From assembly GCF_004005565.1 (NCBI RefSeq), contig NZ_SADD01000002.1:310001-374000 (forward strand): DNA of 64,000 bases, in the 5' to 3' direction. The stretch is from Lujinxingia sediminis. Its GTDB lineage: Bacteria > Myxococcota_A > Bradymonadia > Bradymonadales > Bradymonadaceae. The translations under genes were made by a program, and so were the position numbers. This document shows positions 45,872-55,198 of this stretch, piece by piece. The first letter of the stretch is position 1. Each line of letters starts with the position of its first letter. The notes below the pieces were generated by a model. It was not told where the DNA came from, did not search any database, and worked only from the letters and a program-made list of their open reading frames with translations.

Positions 45872-47875
45872 TCAACCCGGATCACACACGCCATCGCAAA
45901 ACCGCTCTACCCTCCCGCTCTCTAAAAACTCCCCGACCTGCGCCCGATACGACTCCAGCAGACGCACATCGTTATGCACGTCATTCTCCTCGGCAGCCAC
46001 GTTGCCGGGAGGATGCGCCTCTACCCCCAAATCGTAGATCTCATACCCCACACGCACATCTCCCTCGACAAGCGACGACGCCTCCACCCGAGGCACTTCC
46101 CAGACTTCCTCCACCCCTGGCAGCACCTGGGGCACTCCTGCCGCACCGGCCACCCAACGTGAGACCATATTGGCCACCTGGGAATCATGCAGCGCCTCCA
46201 CCACCAGCAACTCCGGCCTGGCATCCATCCCCTCAAGACGCTCCTCGAGCAATAGCTCGGCGTAATTCAACGAATCCACCGGATCGAAGATCTGCTGCAA
46301 CATCGAGACCCCCAGCTGCAACTCCGCCCGGTTGCGATAGCGTCGCGTAAAAAGTCCTCCCAACGTCGGCCACTGCGCAGCCCGTTGCAGCATATGCGAC
46401 CATCCCCCGCCGGGCACAATCAACGCCCCCCGCTTGAACGCTGGCGATGTACTCATCATCACAAAACCCTGCGTACCCCCGTTACTGATCCCCATATAGG
46501 AGATCGCGTCGCCGTCCAGCGGCTGATACGCCCCCTCCCCGAAATCAACCTCCAGCTCGGCCGCCAGATGATCACGGAGCATGTTATGCACCACCGTAAA
46601 GTTCGCCTGCGACTGACGCTGCAAGTCAATCACCCCGACCAATCCCTGCAACGAATCCGCTGCGAGCACCCCGGCGGTATCTGCCAGATCGGCCTCCGCA
46701 AACCCGTAAAAACGCGTCGTCACCGCTGCCATCTCCCACTGCTCAAGCCCCCCGAAGAGATTTCCCCAGGTTGATTCTTCAATCGCGCTGAAAAACCCGT
46801 GGCCAAAAAGCACCACCGGACGCCGTCGATCGACGCTGCGCGGCACCGTCACTAAAAACTCCACAAAGCGCCGCTCGACCACCTGCGGCGTCCCCGCCTC
46901 ATCGAGCACAACCCGATCCTCCCCATCGAGGAACCAGGGCACCTCCACCTCTCCGTAAACCAGAGCCCGATCCTCTTCATACACAACATCTTCCAGGCGG
47001 TAGTTCGAGGCGTCCGCCTCGTTCGCGATACGCTGCATCGCGATGAGAGCCGAGACGACTTCATCGCGATCCCTCACCCGGAAACTCCACGCCTGCACAA
47101 GCCCCTCCACATCCTCCCCCATCAGCCCCAGCGCCGCCCGCATGGCATCGGCACCACGCACAACCCAGGCCTCCTCGGCCTCATCGGCAGGCTCCCCGCC
47201 CACTACGCGTGCCAGCGCCTCCGAGCTCCCATGCTCCACACATGCCTCCGAGCCCTCATCGTCCACACACGCATATGTTCGTAACCCGCGCCGAAGCCCC
47301 ACCACCACCTGCGCACCAGCCGGGAAAGGCCGATGCGGCCGAATCAAGAGCGTCGCCTCGCCGGGCTCCCTTGCGGTCAAATCCATCTCAGCCAGCACCG
47401 GCCAGCGCCGTGGTTCTTGCCCCTCTTCCACAACAACCACCTGCACCAGACTCTCCTCGCCAAGCGTCGCCCCCCAGTCATCAGCGTCCGGCAAACCCCG
47501 CGGATCGATCCCTCCCTCCAACCAGGTCACCATCGGGGCAACTCGACTCGCTCCGCTTCCTCCGAGGAGCTCCCCGTCAAACCCCGCCGGAATCAACGCC
47601 TGGGCCACGCGCACCTCAACGCCATCCTCACCCGCCTCCTGGTACTGAGCCGCCGGCCAGGGCAACAACACATGCCCCCCCTGCCCCATCGCATTGGCCA
47701 TCGCAGAGGGATCTTCGACGACCTCGCCAGTATCACCAGCGTCCCCGCCATCGGCGACATCCCCCGCATCCTCCCCGACCTCCACATCGACGGGCTCCAA
47801 AGGCTCATCCCCCCGGCATCCCGACAACGCCAGCATCAACCCCAATCCGCTGTAAATCTTTGAAAATCGTCCCAT
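45872..47875 (-). CDS. alpha/beta-hydrolase-like lipoprotein
   Basis: This encodes 667 residues with a lipoprotein signal (LALSGC) and an acidic Asp/Gly-rich tether (about 24-58). A beta-rich N-terminal half leads to a C-terminal alpha/beta-hydrolase fold. FGHGFF near residue 350 fits the oxyanion-hole HG, and YMGISNGGTQG near 465 contains the nucleophile elbow GxSxG with Ser. The layout resembles secreted lipases/esterases with a 'virulence lipase' N-terminal domain. Asp and His of the triad cannot be fixed with confidence (candidates in ELLVVEALHDSQV and near HPPGN). It is probably an anchored extracellular esterase. The stop lies next to a core array and the gene is divergent from hemolysin III. 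Confidence 0.8.
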   Translation of the reverse strand: MGRFSKIYSGLGLMLALSGCRGDEPLEPVDVEVGEDAGDVADGGDAGDTGEVVEDPSAMANAMGQGGHVLLPWPAAQYQEAGEDGVEVRVAQALIPAGFDGELLGGSGASRVAPMVTWLEGGIDPRGLPDADDWGATLGEESLVQVVVVEEGQEPRRWPVLAEMDLTAREPGEATLLIRPHRPFPAGAQVVVGLRRGLRTYACVDDEGSEACVEHGSSEALARVVGGEPADEAEEAWVVRGADAMRAALGLMGEDVEGLVQAWSFRVRDRDEVVSALIAMQRIANEADASNYRLEDVVYEEDRALVYGEVEVPWFLDGEDRVVLDEAGTPQVVERRFVEFLVTVPRSVDRRRPVVLFGHGFFSAIEESTWGNLFGGLEQWEMAAVTTRFYGFAEADLADTAGVLAADSLQGLVGVIDLQRQSQANFTVVHNMLRDHLAAELEVDFGEGAYQPLDGDAISYMGISNGGTQGFVMMSTSPAFKRGALIVPGGGWSHMLQRAAQWPTLGGLFTRRYRNRAELQLGVSMLQQIFDPVDSLNYAELLLEERLEGMDARPELLVVEALHDSQVANMVSRWVAGAAGVPQVLPGVEEVWEVPRVEASSLVEGDVRVGYEIYDLGVEAHPPGNVAAEENDVHNDVRLLESYRAQVGEFLESGRVERFCDGVCDPG

Positions 47876-48077
47876 CGCTCCACTCCCAAATCTTTCAGCA
47901 GCGCGATCCGATCATCGATTCACGCCGACATACCAACCACTTAGCACTACTCCAAGCCCGACCCACTAACGACCGTCGACAGTTGGAGTCCCTCTTGCGA
48001 ACCCGGCGACTTCCAGCCAGAGTTCAAGAGGTCGTGAACGCCACATCCTTTGCTCCTATCTCACCACCGGACACGCC

Positions 48078-48731
48078 ATGAGTCCAGCCCGCTCCCTCGA
48101 CGCCCCCGAAAAACCTCGCCTCCGCGGCCACATCCACTACGCATCGGCCTTCGCCGCCCTCGGCGCCGGCATCATGCTCGTACTCTTCGCCTCAAGCCCC
48201 CAGGCGCGCCTGGCCACGGCCATCTACGCCACAAGCCTGGTCAACCTTCTGGCCACAAGCGCCACCTACCACATCATCAACTGGCCCCCGAAAGCGCGCG
48301 CCCACATGCGCAAACTCGACCACGCCGCCATCTTTATCCTCATCGCCGGCACCTTCACCCCCATCTGTCTGCTGGCCATGAGCGCCGCCGGCGGCAAAGC
48401 CCTGCTCATCCTCGTATGGTCGGGCGCCGTCCTGGGCACCCTCAAAGAATTTCTGTGGCCACGCGCCCCCAAGTTCATCACTGCCCTGATCTGCGTCCTG
48501 CTCGGCTGGACCAGCGTCCCGGCCGTCCCCCGCATCTACGCCGACTACGGCTTAACGACGGTCCTTCTGATGCTCGGCGGTGGCGTCGCCTTCACGCTCG
48601 GCGCCCTTGCCTACGCCCTTAAACGCCCCAACCCCGCCCCGGCCACCTTCGGCTACCACGAGGTCTTCCACACCCTGGTCGTCATCGCCGCCGCCATGCA
48701 TTTTGCCATGGTCACTATCGTTGCGACCTGA
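48078..48731 (+). CDS. hemolysin III family (PAQR) membrane protein
   Basis: This is a 217-residue integral membrane protein with seven likely helices. It has the PAQR/HlyIII signatures SATYHIINW near residue 61, RKLDHAAIFILIAGTFTP near 77 and FGYHEVFHTLVVIAAAMHF near 192. The conserved Ser, Asp and His residues form the zinc/hydrolase-like site of this superfamily. The family was named for a Bacillus hemolysin; in most bacteria the role is unknown (lipid or membrane-fluidity related). It is transcribed alone, with a core array directly after the stop. Confidence 0.92.
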   Translation: MSPARSLDAPEKPRLRGHIHYASAFAALGAGIMLVLFASSPQARLATAIYATSLVNLLATSATYHIINWPPKARAHMRKLDHAAIFILIAGTFTPICLLAMSAAGGKALLILVWSGAVLGTLKEFLWPRAPKFITALICVLLGWTSVPAVPRIYADYGLTTVLLMLGGGVAFTLGALAYALKRPNPAPATFGYHEVFHTLVVIAAAMHFAMVTIVAT

Positions 48732-49056
48732 CCCATGGTCACTCGAGCACCCCACTAAAAAACCACCTCGTGCGCCCCACGGTCACGTAAGCACCCCGTA
48801 GATGTTGCTTCACAACCAACCCTCGGTCATCGTCGCGCCCCCTCATAAACACACGACTTCGACCGACCCACGGTCACCTTTTCTACCGCCCCACGCTCAC
48901 CCGAACACCGCGCAACGACTGCCCCACAACCAACCCTCGGTCATCGCTGCGCACCCTCATAAACCCACGACTTCGACCGACCCACGGTCACCGAAACACC
49001 AACCCACGGTCACCGCAACACCGCATAAATACTGCCCCACGACCAACCCTCGGTCG
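48730..49056. repeat. phased core array 5 (mainly 44 bp)
   Basis: Cores start at 48730, 48774, 48818, 48865, 48888, 48932, 48979, 49001 and 49045; spacings are 44, 44, 47, 23, 44, 47, 22 and 44 bp. Long spacers contain CTCATAAACACACGACTTCGACC or CCGCATAAA. The first core begins within the last codons of the hemolysin III gene. No gene lies in 48732-49244. Confidence 0.88.
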
Positions 49057-49244
49057 CCGCTTCACCAGAGCAGCCCCCCCCCCTTTCATCCTCCCTTAAC
49101 ACATCTTCATCTCCCCGAATTTGACGATCCCCTCGACGAATCCTACCCTTCTGTCGGCCCGCAAAACAGCTCTTCCGACCACGCCGCTGATAGACGTGGT
49201 CCCCCTTTGTTGCTGATTTCCCTGTTTGCCCGATGAGGACACGC

Positions 49245-51260
49245 ATGATGTTGGCTCCGCGGACCCCACTCGCCATTGCTCTGACCCTCGCCACCCTCAG
49301 CGCCACTGCTTGCGGCACCGACCCCTACATCTCTCCCTACACTGAACCCCTTCCCGAAGACGCCAACGAAGAAGATGCCGCGCTGGCCTCTCCGGAGCTC
49401 ACCAGGGAGGGACACGTCATCCTGGGCGATACCCGTTATCGCTCCGTGGCCGACTTCCACCAATCCGATGAGTTCCGCAACAGCGGCCGCCGCTGCGCCA
49501 CCGCCCACGATGTCAGCGCGGCACAACTTCCGCTGAGCAACCGCTCGGCAGCCTCGTGCGGTTATAACTACACCTCCATAAACCCCCTCTACGCCCCCGA
49601 CGAGATCCTTGAGATCCCGGTGGTCTTCCACGTCATCCAGCGCACTGACGGCACCGGCTATATATCCGACGCTCTGATCCGAAGCCAGATCGACGTCCTC
49701 AACGAAGACTTCCGCGCGCTGCCAGCCACCCCGGGCCGCAACGGCGTCGACGCCCGCATCCAGTTTATGCTTGCCAGCCAGGCCCCCGACGGAAGCGCCA
49801 CCAACGGCATCAACTACCACACCAACAACTCCTGGTTTGTCGACCCGGGCTACGGCGTCACCCCGATGAAAGCCGCCCTGGCCTGGGACCCGGATCGCTA
49901 CCTCAACATCTACACCAACGACGCCAGCGGCGCTCTCGGCTACGCCACCTTCCCCCAGACCTCGGCTGGCGACGGCGAAGATGGCGTCGTACTCGCCTGG
50001 AACGTCGTGGGCCGCAATGCCCCCCAGGCCGGTATGTTCAACCAGGGGCGCACCGCCACCCACGAGGTCGGCCACTACCTGGGCCTCTTCCACACCTTCC
50101 AGGACGGCTGCGGGAGCGCCTCCAGCCCCTACTCCACCGGCGACCTCATCGCCGACACGGTCGCCCACCGCGGCCCCGACTACGAATGTCAGGTCCGCTC
50201 CAGCAGCTGCGGAGGCGGCACCAACCCCATCCGCAACTTCATGAATTATACCCCCGACAGCTGCATGACCGGCTTCTCCGAAGAGCAGGTCAACCGTATG
50301 CGCTGCTCGCTCATCAACTTCCGCAATGGACTCTTCACCACCGTCGGCAACACCCCGGCACTTCCCCCCGATGCCGACTTCACCGGCAACGTCAACGGGC
50401 TCACCGTCTCCTTCTCCGATCAAAGCTCGGCGGGCGACTCCGCCATCACCTCCTGGCTGTGGAACTTCGGCGACGGGCAGTCCTCCAACCAGTCCTCCCC
50501 CACCCACACCTACGCCACCGCTGGCCAGTACACCGTCACACTCACCGTCACCGACACCGATGGCGACACCAACTCCGCCTCGGCCACCGTCACAGTCAGC
50601 GTCTCCAACCAGCCCCAACCCTCAGACGCCCTGATCGACGGAGAACCCCGCACCAACGTAAGCGGCGCCGCCGGCTCCCAACGCTTCTATTACATCGACG
50701 TCCCCGAGGGCACCGAAAACCTCCGCATCGAATCGGCCTCCGGCTCCGGCGACGCCGACCTCTACCTGCGCTTTGGCAGCCGCCCCACCGAGTCGACCTA
50801 CGACTGCCGGCCCTATGAATCCGGCAACAATGAAGTCTGCTCCATCAACACCCCACAGGCCGGCCGCTGGTATATTATGCTCAACGCCTACCAACCCTAC
50901 CAGGGCCTCACCCTTAGCGCGGAACTGACCGAAGGGGCTGTCCAGCGCCCCTCGCCCCAGCCCACCGTCGCCGAACTCACCGACCTCTCCGCCGGCTCCG
51001 GCCAGCAGCTCCGATACACCATCGCTCTCCCCCAGGGACTGCACTCAGCCACCTTCGAAACCATCGGTGAAAACGGCGACGCCGACCTCTACCTGCGCCT
51101 CGGTCAGGCTCCCACCACATCCACATTCGACTACCGCCCCTTCCGCTACGGCAGTAACGAATCGATCACCCTCGAAAACCCGCAAAGCGGCGAGTGGCAT
51201 ATCCTGATCAACGCTTACGAGGGCTTTAGCGGTCTCACACTGCGTGTAACCTACGAATAA
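49245..51260 (+). CDS. secreted zinc metalloprotease, M43-like, with PKD and PPC domains
   Basis: The start at 49245 is preferred: GAGGA lies five bases before it. The product has 671 residues with a lipoprotein-like signal ending in SATAC. The catalytic domain (about 105-365) carries HEVGHYLGLFH (HExxHxxGxxH zinc site) and a Met-turn in NFMNYTPDSC, as in pappalysin/cytophagalysin M43 proteases. A PKD domain (about 380-460, WNFGDGQSS...HTYATAGQYTVTLTV) and two bacterial pre-peptidase C-terminal domains (DADLYLRFGSRPT..., DADLYLRLGQAPT...) follow. It would degrade extracellular protein, fitting a predatory or scavenging lifestyle. A terminator follows. Confidence 0.93.
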   Translation: MMLAPRTPLAIALTLATLSATACGTDPYISPYTEPLPEDANEEDAALASPELTREGHVILGDTRYRSVADFHQSDEFRNSGRRCATAHDVSAAQLPLSNRSAASCGYNYTSINPLYAPDEILEIPVVFHVIQRTDGTGYISDALIRSQIDVLNEDFRALPATPGRNGVDARIQFMLASQAPDGSATNGINYHTNNSWFVDPGYGVTPMKAALAWDPDRYLNIYTNDASGALGYATFPQTSAGDGEDGVVLAWNVVGRNAPQAGMFNQGRTATHEVGHYLGLFHTFQDGCGSASSPYSTGDLIADTVAHRGPDYECQVRSSSCGGGTNPIRNFMNYTPDSCMTGFSEEQVNRMRCSLINFRNGLFTTVGNTPALPPDADFTGNVNGLTVSFSDQSSAGDSAITSWLWNFGDGQSSNQSSPTHTYATAGQYTVTLTVTDTDGDTNSASATVTVSVSNQPQPSDALIDGEPRTNVSGAAGSQRFYYIDVPEGTENLRIESASGSGDADLYLRFGSRPTESTYDCRPYESGNNEVCSINTPQAGRWYIMLNAYQPYQGLTLSAELTEGAVQRPSPQPTVAELTDLSAGSGQQLRYTIALPQGLHSATFETIGENGDADLYLRLGQAPTTSTFDYRPFRYGSNESITLENPQSGEWHILINAYEGFSGLTLRVTYE

Positions 51261-51285
51261 TCCCGCGCTATCGCCTCACACACCG

Positions 51286-51320
51286 AGAGCCACTTCCCCG
51301 GGAAGTGGCTCTTCCTCATT
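51286..51320 (+). terminator. intrinsic terminator of the metalloprotease gene
   Basis: A perfect 12-bp stem (AGAGCCACTTCC and complement) with a CCG loop is followed by a T-rich TTCCTCATTT tail, 26 bases after the stop. Confidence 0.85.
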
Positions 51321-51373
51321 TCTTGCCCGCTGAAACACCCGCCGCTCAACCTTAGATGAACCCTCCTCAAAAC

Positions 51374-51650
51374 GACCCACGGTCACATCTCAACCGCATC
51401 ATTCCTCGGCCTCCATCAACCCACGGTCACACATCAACTGCATAGTTCCTTGGCCTCCATCAACCCACGGTCACATCTCAACCGCATAATTCCTCGGCCT
51501 CCATCAACCCATGGTCACATCTCAACCGCATAATTCCTCGGCCTCCATCAACCCACGGTCACACATCAACCGCATAATTCCTCGGCCTCCATCAACCCAC
51601 GGTCACACATCAACCGCATAATTCCTCGGCCTCCATCAACCCTGGGTCGG
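51374..51650. repeat. 44-bp phased core array 6
   Basis: GGTCA falls at 51381, 51425, 51469, 51513, 51557 and 51601, exactly 44 bp apart, with a seventh core at 51639-51648. Units read AACCCACGGTCACA, then CTCAACCGCATAATTCC and TCGGCCTCCATC. The companion CCGCATAA word is in nearly every unit. The rest of 51261-51872 holds only the next gene's promoter region. Confidence 0.93.
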
Positions 51651-51872
51651 CCTCCACGGCATCAATAGCCACATTCTCAAATCCCTCCGATCACCTCCCC
51701 CTCTCGGTCACCTCCCCCTCCTCCCCGCCCCAAGCATCTCTTTTTGCGTTACAACACCTTACGCCTGCTCCTCTTGAGATCTCCCGAAACTTCCGCCACC
51801 ATCGTCACCAGACTTTTCGTCTCACAACTCGCCGATTTCCCAACCTGATCGATGAACGGGCAGGAGCCATGT

Positions 51873-53801
51873 ATGTTGAACTCTCGCGCTCTCCTTACCT
51901 TATGCGCGGTGCTCTCACTCACCCTCATCCCCCTGGGATGCTCCGATGACGTGACCGACACCGACACCGACATCCCCGCAGACTCCGGAGACCCGAACGA
52001 CTCTGGAAACCCGAACGACTCCGGAACCCCCGACGCCACCCCCGATGACTCCGGAACCCCTGACGCCGACGCCGATGACTCCGGAAACCCTGACGCCGAC
52101 ACCGGTCCCACCAATCCGACCGAACCCGTCGAGGATCCCGATCGCTTTGCCTGTGCTGGCGAGTACCAGCTGATCTGCGACGAGGTCTGCACCAGCCCCA
52201 AGGTCGACCCGGATAACTGCGGCGGATGCGGCAACGTCTGCGGCGAAAACGAAGCCTGCTCCGGCGGCTTCTGCATGCAAGAGTGCCGCCCCGGCGAAAA
52301 CATCTGCGATCGCGCCTGCGTCGACTTCCAGACCGATAACAACAACTGCGGCGGATGCGGTATCGCATGCGGCGAAGGCGAAGGCTGCGTCGAAAGCGCC
52401 TGCGTCCCCGCCCTCACCTTTGACGAGCCCGACTTCTGTGCTGGTGGAGGCCCCCCGATCCGCTTCGATGAAGTTGACGGTGATCTCTGCGCCGGCGACG
52501 TCGCCGAAGAGACCTTCCGCTGGGCCATGTGCACCTGCAGCGACTCCCGCTTCACCGCCGGCCTGACCACCGACGCCTTCGACAGCCGCGAAGGTCCCTA
52601 CCTGCCCGGCTCCCTGGGCGGAAGCGTCGGCTCCAACGGCGACTTCAACACCAACAGCTTCGTCGACATCGGCGGCTCGGTCTGGTTGGGCCCCAACGGC
52701 TCCATGGGCTTTAACGCCGCCCAAAACACCATCCGCGGCGAGCTGCACGTAGGCGGACCGGACGCCACCAGCTCCGCGCTCACCACCGTCAACGAAGACG
52801 CCTTCATCGCCCGCTCGATCGGGGGCTCCATCGCCATCGAAAAGCGCCTGACCATCCCCCAATCCGGCATCATCGGCGGCGGCGTCTCCTACAACGATCT
52901 CGTCCGCGCGCCCGTCTCGGTCCCCGACCCCTGTGGCTGCGCCGAAGATGAGCGCGTGCCGGTCGAAGCGCTGGTCGCCCAACGCTCCACCTTCAATGAC
53001 AACGACGTCATCGGCCTGCAGCCCAACGCGCTGATGGGCAGCAATTACAACCGCCTGGAGCTCCCCTGCGGTCAGTACTACCTCGACGGCATCAGCGTCG
53101 GCGGTGAGCTGGTCATCCACGCCACCGGACGCACCGCGCTCTTCATCGGCGGCGATGTCGACGCCGGCCGCCTGGTGATCAAAGCCGCCCCCGACGCCGA
53201 ACTCGACGTCTTTATCGACGGCGCCATCAACGCCAGCGGCATGGAGCTGGGCTCGGCCAACTACCCGGCCAACACCCGCTTCTACATCAGCGGAGAGCGT
53301 CTCCAGATCACCAGCGATGTGCTCGTCGGCGGCTTCATCTACGCCTACCCGGGCCGCATCCAGATCGTCGACAACGTCGAGATCTTCGGGGGCCTCTTCG
53401 CCAACGAGATTCAGATCACCGCGCCGGTTGCCATCCACTATGACCGCCAGGTCCAGCGCTCCGGCGATGTTTGCGAGATCCCCGTCGTAGATCCCGACCC
53501 TGATCCCGATCCTGCCGACCCTAACCCGGATGCCGGTGACACCGATCCCGACCCCGACGCCGGTGATACCGATCCCAACCCGGATGCCGGTGATACCGAT
53601 CCCGAGCCCGAGCCGGTCTGCTCCAGCCTTGATGAGGCCTGCTCCTCCAGCGGCGACTGCTGCGCCCCGCTGAGCTGCGAAGAAGGCTTCTGCGGAACCG
53701 CCTCCTGTCGCACTACCACCCAGCCCTGCGTCTACAACAGTGACTGCTGCAGCGGCATGTGCGCTCGTTCCGGCGACAGCGGCATCTGTATCGTCGGTTA
53801 A
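51873..53801 (+). CDS. Cys-rich surface lipoprotein with polymer-like beta domain
   Basis: The start at 51873 is chosen because AGGAG lies six bases upstream and it opens on the lipoprotein signal (TLIPLGC). The product has 642 residues. The tether (about 25-85) is built of DSGxPNDSG/DADADDSG repeats. Two CGGCGxxCGExExC modules (MopE-like) lie at about 110-165. The central domain (about 200-535) is a beta-solenoid-like region with repeated VGGxLxI and IGGDVxAGRLVIKA steps. A second acidic repeat (DPDAGDTDPNPDAGDTD) then leads to a C-terminal Cys-knot-like tail (CCAPLSCEEGFC, CVYNSDCCSGMC). It is probably surface-exposed and structural or adhesive. A strong terminator follows. Confidence 0.85.
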   Translation: MLNSRALLTLCAVLSLTLIPLGCSDDVTDTDTDIPADSGDPNDSGNPNDSGTPDATPDDSGTPDADADDSGNPDADTGPTNPTEPVEDPDRFACAGEYQLICDEVCTSPKVDPDNCGGCGNVCGENEACSGGFCMQECRPGENICDRACVDFQTDNNNCGGCGIACGEGEGCVESACVPALTFDEPDFCAGGGPPIRFDEVDGDLCAGDVAEETFRWAMCTCSDSRFTAGLTTDAFDSREGPYLPGSLGGSVGSNGDFNTNSFVDIGGSVWLGPNGSMGFNAAQNTIRGELHVGGPDATSSALTTVNEDAFIARSIGGSIAIEKRLTIPQSGIIGGGVSYNDLVRAPVSVPDPCGCAEDERVPVEALVAQRSTFNDNDVIGLQPNALMGSNYNRLELPCGQYYLDGISVGGELVIHATGRTALFIGGDVDAGRLVIKAAPDAELDVFIDGAINASGMELGSANYPANTRFYISGERLQITSDVLVGGFIYAYPGRIQIVDNVEIFGGLFANEIQITAPVAIHYDRQVQRSGDVCEIPVVDPDPDPDPADPNPDAGDTDPDPDAGDTDPNPDAGDTDPEPEPVCSSLDEACSSSGDCCAPLSCEEGFCGTASCRTTTQPCVYNSDCCSGMCARSGDSGICIVG

Positions 53802-53834
53802 CCCCTACCGCACGCCATACACACACCGCCTTCA

Positions 53835-53876
53835 CCACGAGCCGGGCTCCCTCAGGGAGCCCGGCTCGTGGCGTTT
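53835..53876 (+). terminator. strong intrinsic terminator
   Basis: A perfect 17-bp stem (CCACGAGCCGGGCTCCC and complement) with a TCA loop is followed by CGTTTT, 33 bases after the lipoprotein stop. Confidence 0.92.
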
Positions 53877-53904
53877 TGCGTCCACAGATTACCTCACCCC
53901 CGGA

Positions 53905-54005
53905 TAACCCACGGTCGTCTCTCGACCGCATAAAACCTCGTCCTTCCGCAACCCCGGGTCAGCCTCAGACATCACACGCCACAGGCTCAAGATACCCCAC
54001 AGTCA
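53905..54005. repeat. diverged core cluster
   Basis: Cores at 53906 (AACCCACGGTC), 53950 (AACCCCGGGTC) and about 53994 (degenerate) are spaced 44 and 44 bp. CGACCGCATAAAACC is in the first spacer. Elsewhere in 53877-54150 I see nothing else. Confidence 0.75.
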
Positions 54006-54153
54006 TTTCTCACCAGACGCCCCATCATCACCGCTCGATCGACACACATCCCTACGTCCTGCCCCAACGACCAAAAATCACCTCCCGACTGCATAGCCCC
54101 TGAACATCGCCCAACCCGCGGTCGTGCATCCCCCCCTCCAACTCCCCGGCAAC

Positions 54154-54185
54154 AAAAAACCCACGTCCAATTCTAGACGTGGGTT
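54154..54185 (-). terminator. intrinsic terminator of the minus-strand lipoprotein gene
   Basis: A 10-bp stem AACCCACGTC/GACGTGGGTT with an 8-base loop ends, on the minus strand, in a run of T, 38 bases after the stop of the gene at 54223-54651. Confidence 0.9.
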
Positions 54186-54222
54186 CAGCTTCAAACCATC
54201 TGCACTTTAGTTATGAGATATC

Positions 54223-54651
54223 TCAAAGGCGGTTGCCATTTGCTGTCAACGTGAGCATCCCGCCGGGTCCCGAGAGCGTCGCATTCATCGCAAACACATT
54301 GCCCACGACCGTGCCATTCCCCTGGGCAGTTACCGTATATGCATTGCCGTTACGATCGGTCATGGGCAAACTCTGAGAGTCGATCGTAAATGTTGTATCA
54401 CCCTGAACCGTCGCCCGAATATTGCGAAGATCATCCACCGAAATCAGCAAGTCCGCCGTTGTTCCCGCCGTCACAATAATGTTGGACGTGAAGGTTTGAG
54501 ACCCCGAACCACTCAGCGTCGCCGACCCCTGATAGGTTCCGACGAAATGATCGGTATCAGGCTCACCTAACTCGCCACATCCCGACATGCACACACATAC
54601 CGCCATCATAAACAGCACATAAAAATGCCCCTGCCTCACATCCATACGCAT
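54223..54651 (-). CDS. small beta-rich lipoprotein
   Basis: This encodes 142 residues from ATG 54651 (GGGGAAAG just upstream; a GTG four codons earlier is possible). A lipoprotein signal ends in CMSGC. The mature part is rich in Ser/Thr/Gly and hydrophobic alternation (GTYQGSATLSGSG, TFTIDSQSLPMT, NATLSGPGGMLTLTANG), suggesting a small beta-barrel or lipocalin-like sandwich. Base composition is less G/C-rich than its neighbours, hinting at recent acquisition. It has its own terminator and no operon partner. The family is not recognised. Confidence 0.8.
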   Translation of the reverse strand: MRMDVRQGHFYVLFMMAVCVCMSGCGELGEPDTDHFVGTYQGSATLSGSGSQTFTSNIIVTAGTTADLLISVDDLRNIRATVQGDTTFTIDSQSLPMTDRNGNAYTVTAQGNGTVVGNVFAMNATLSGPGGMLTLTANGNRL

Positions 54652-54862
54652 AACTTTCCCCACTTAAAGTTGCGCCGACCGCACAGCAGCGGCTGACATG
54701 GTTAACCCACATTGGTTTTGCGATGCCTTAGAGTTAGCGAAGTGAGCCGGCGACGTCAACACGCACCGCGGCGACCTCTCAGCCCACCGTCATCACACAA
54801 CAGCCAACCAACGGTCTTCCTATGGCTCACATCGGCCCCTTGACCGCACGAAGCCATAACGT

Positions 54863-55013
54863 CGTGAGCCCATGTTGACGCCGAAGGCTACGAAGCCGAG
54901 AGCGTCTCGGGCATGGCGAGAAACAAAAGGCGATGCTCTCGCATCGTCGAGACGTTGCAACGCACTCCGCTGTGTTTTTGATGCAGCAGACATGACGTCA
55001 ACGCTGGCTCACG
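54863..55013. mobile_element. 150-bp inverted-repeat element
   Basis: Arms CGTGAGCCCATGTTGACG (54863-54880) and an inverted copy at 54996-55013 match at 15 of 18 positions. Between them is a hairpin CGATGC-TCTC-GCATCG (near 54932-54947). There is no credible gene in 54652-55198; the open frames across it have poor starts. It may be a small non-autonomous element or a structured transcript. Confidence 0.4.
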
Positions 55014-55198
55014 GCTTGATACCAGCCCTCAGCCATGCGAGTCCCACGCGCGTTGACCCCCCAGCTCGACCACCGCGCCCCCTCCCTCGCCCTCTCGACC
55101 TCCCCCGCCAGCATGCTACATTGGCGCTCCGACCCCACGCGCTCCTTTTGTCTTCGCATGTCGGGCTCGCTGCCTTCGCCTTCCCCTGACTCGCCACG

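Noticed and set aside
45565-46350. Plus-strand frame of 261 residues over the RAYT-downstream array
   Set aside because: It runs through the repeat array and then antisense to the hydrolase gene; the translated product (repeated YGYPTTYGYP and Pro/His-rich) is typical of repeat and antisense reading.
54872-55189. 105-residue plus-strand frame before the RCC1 gene
   Set aside because: It spans the inverted-repeat element, has no ribosome site and no recognisable domain.
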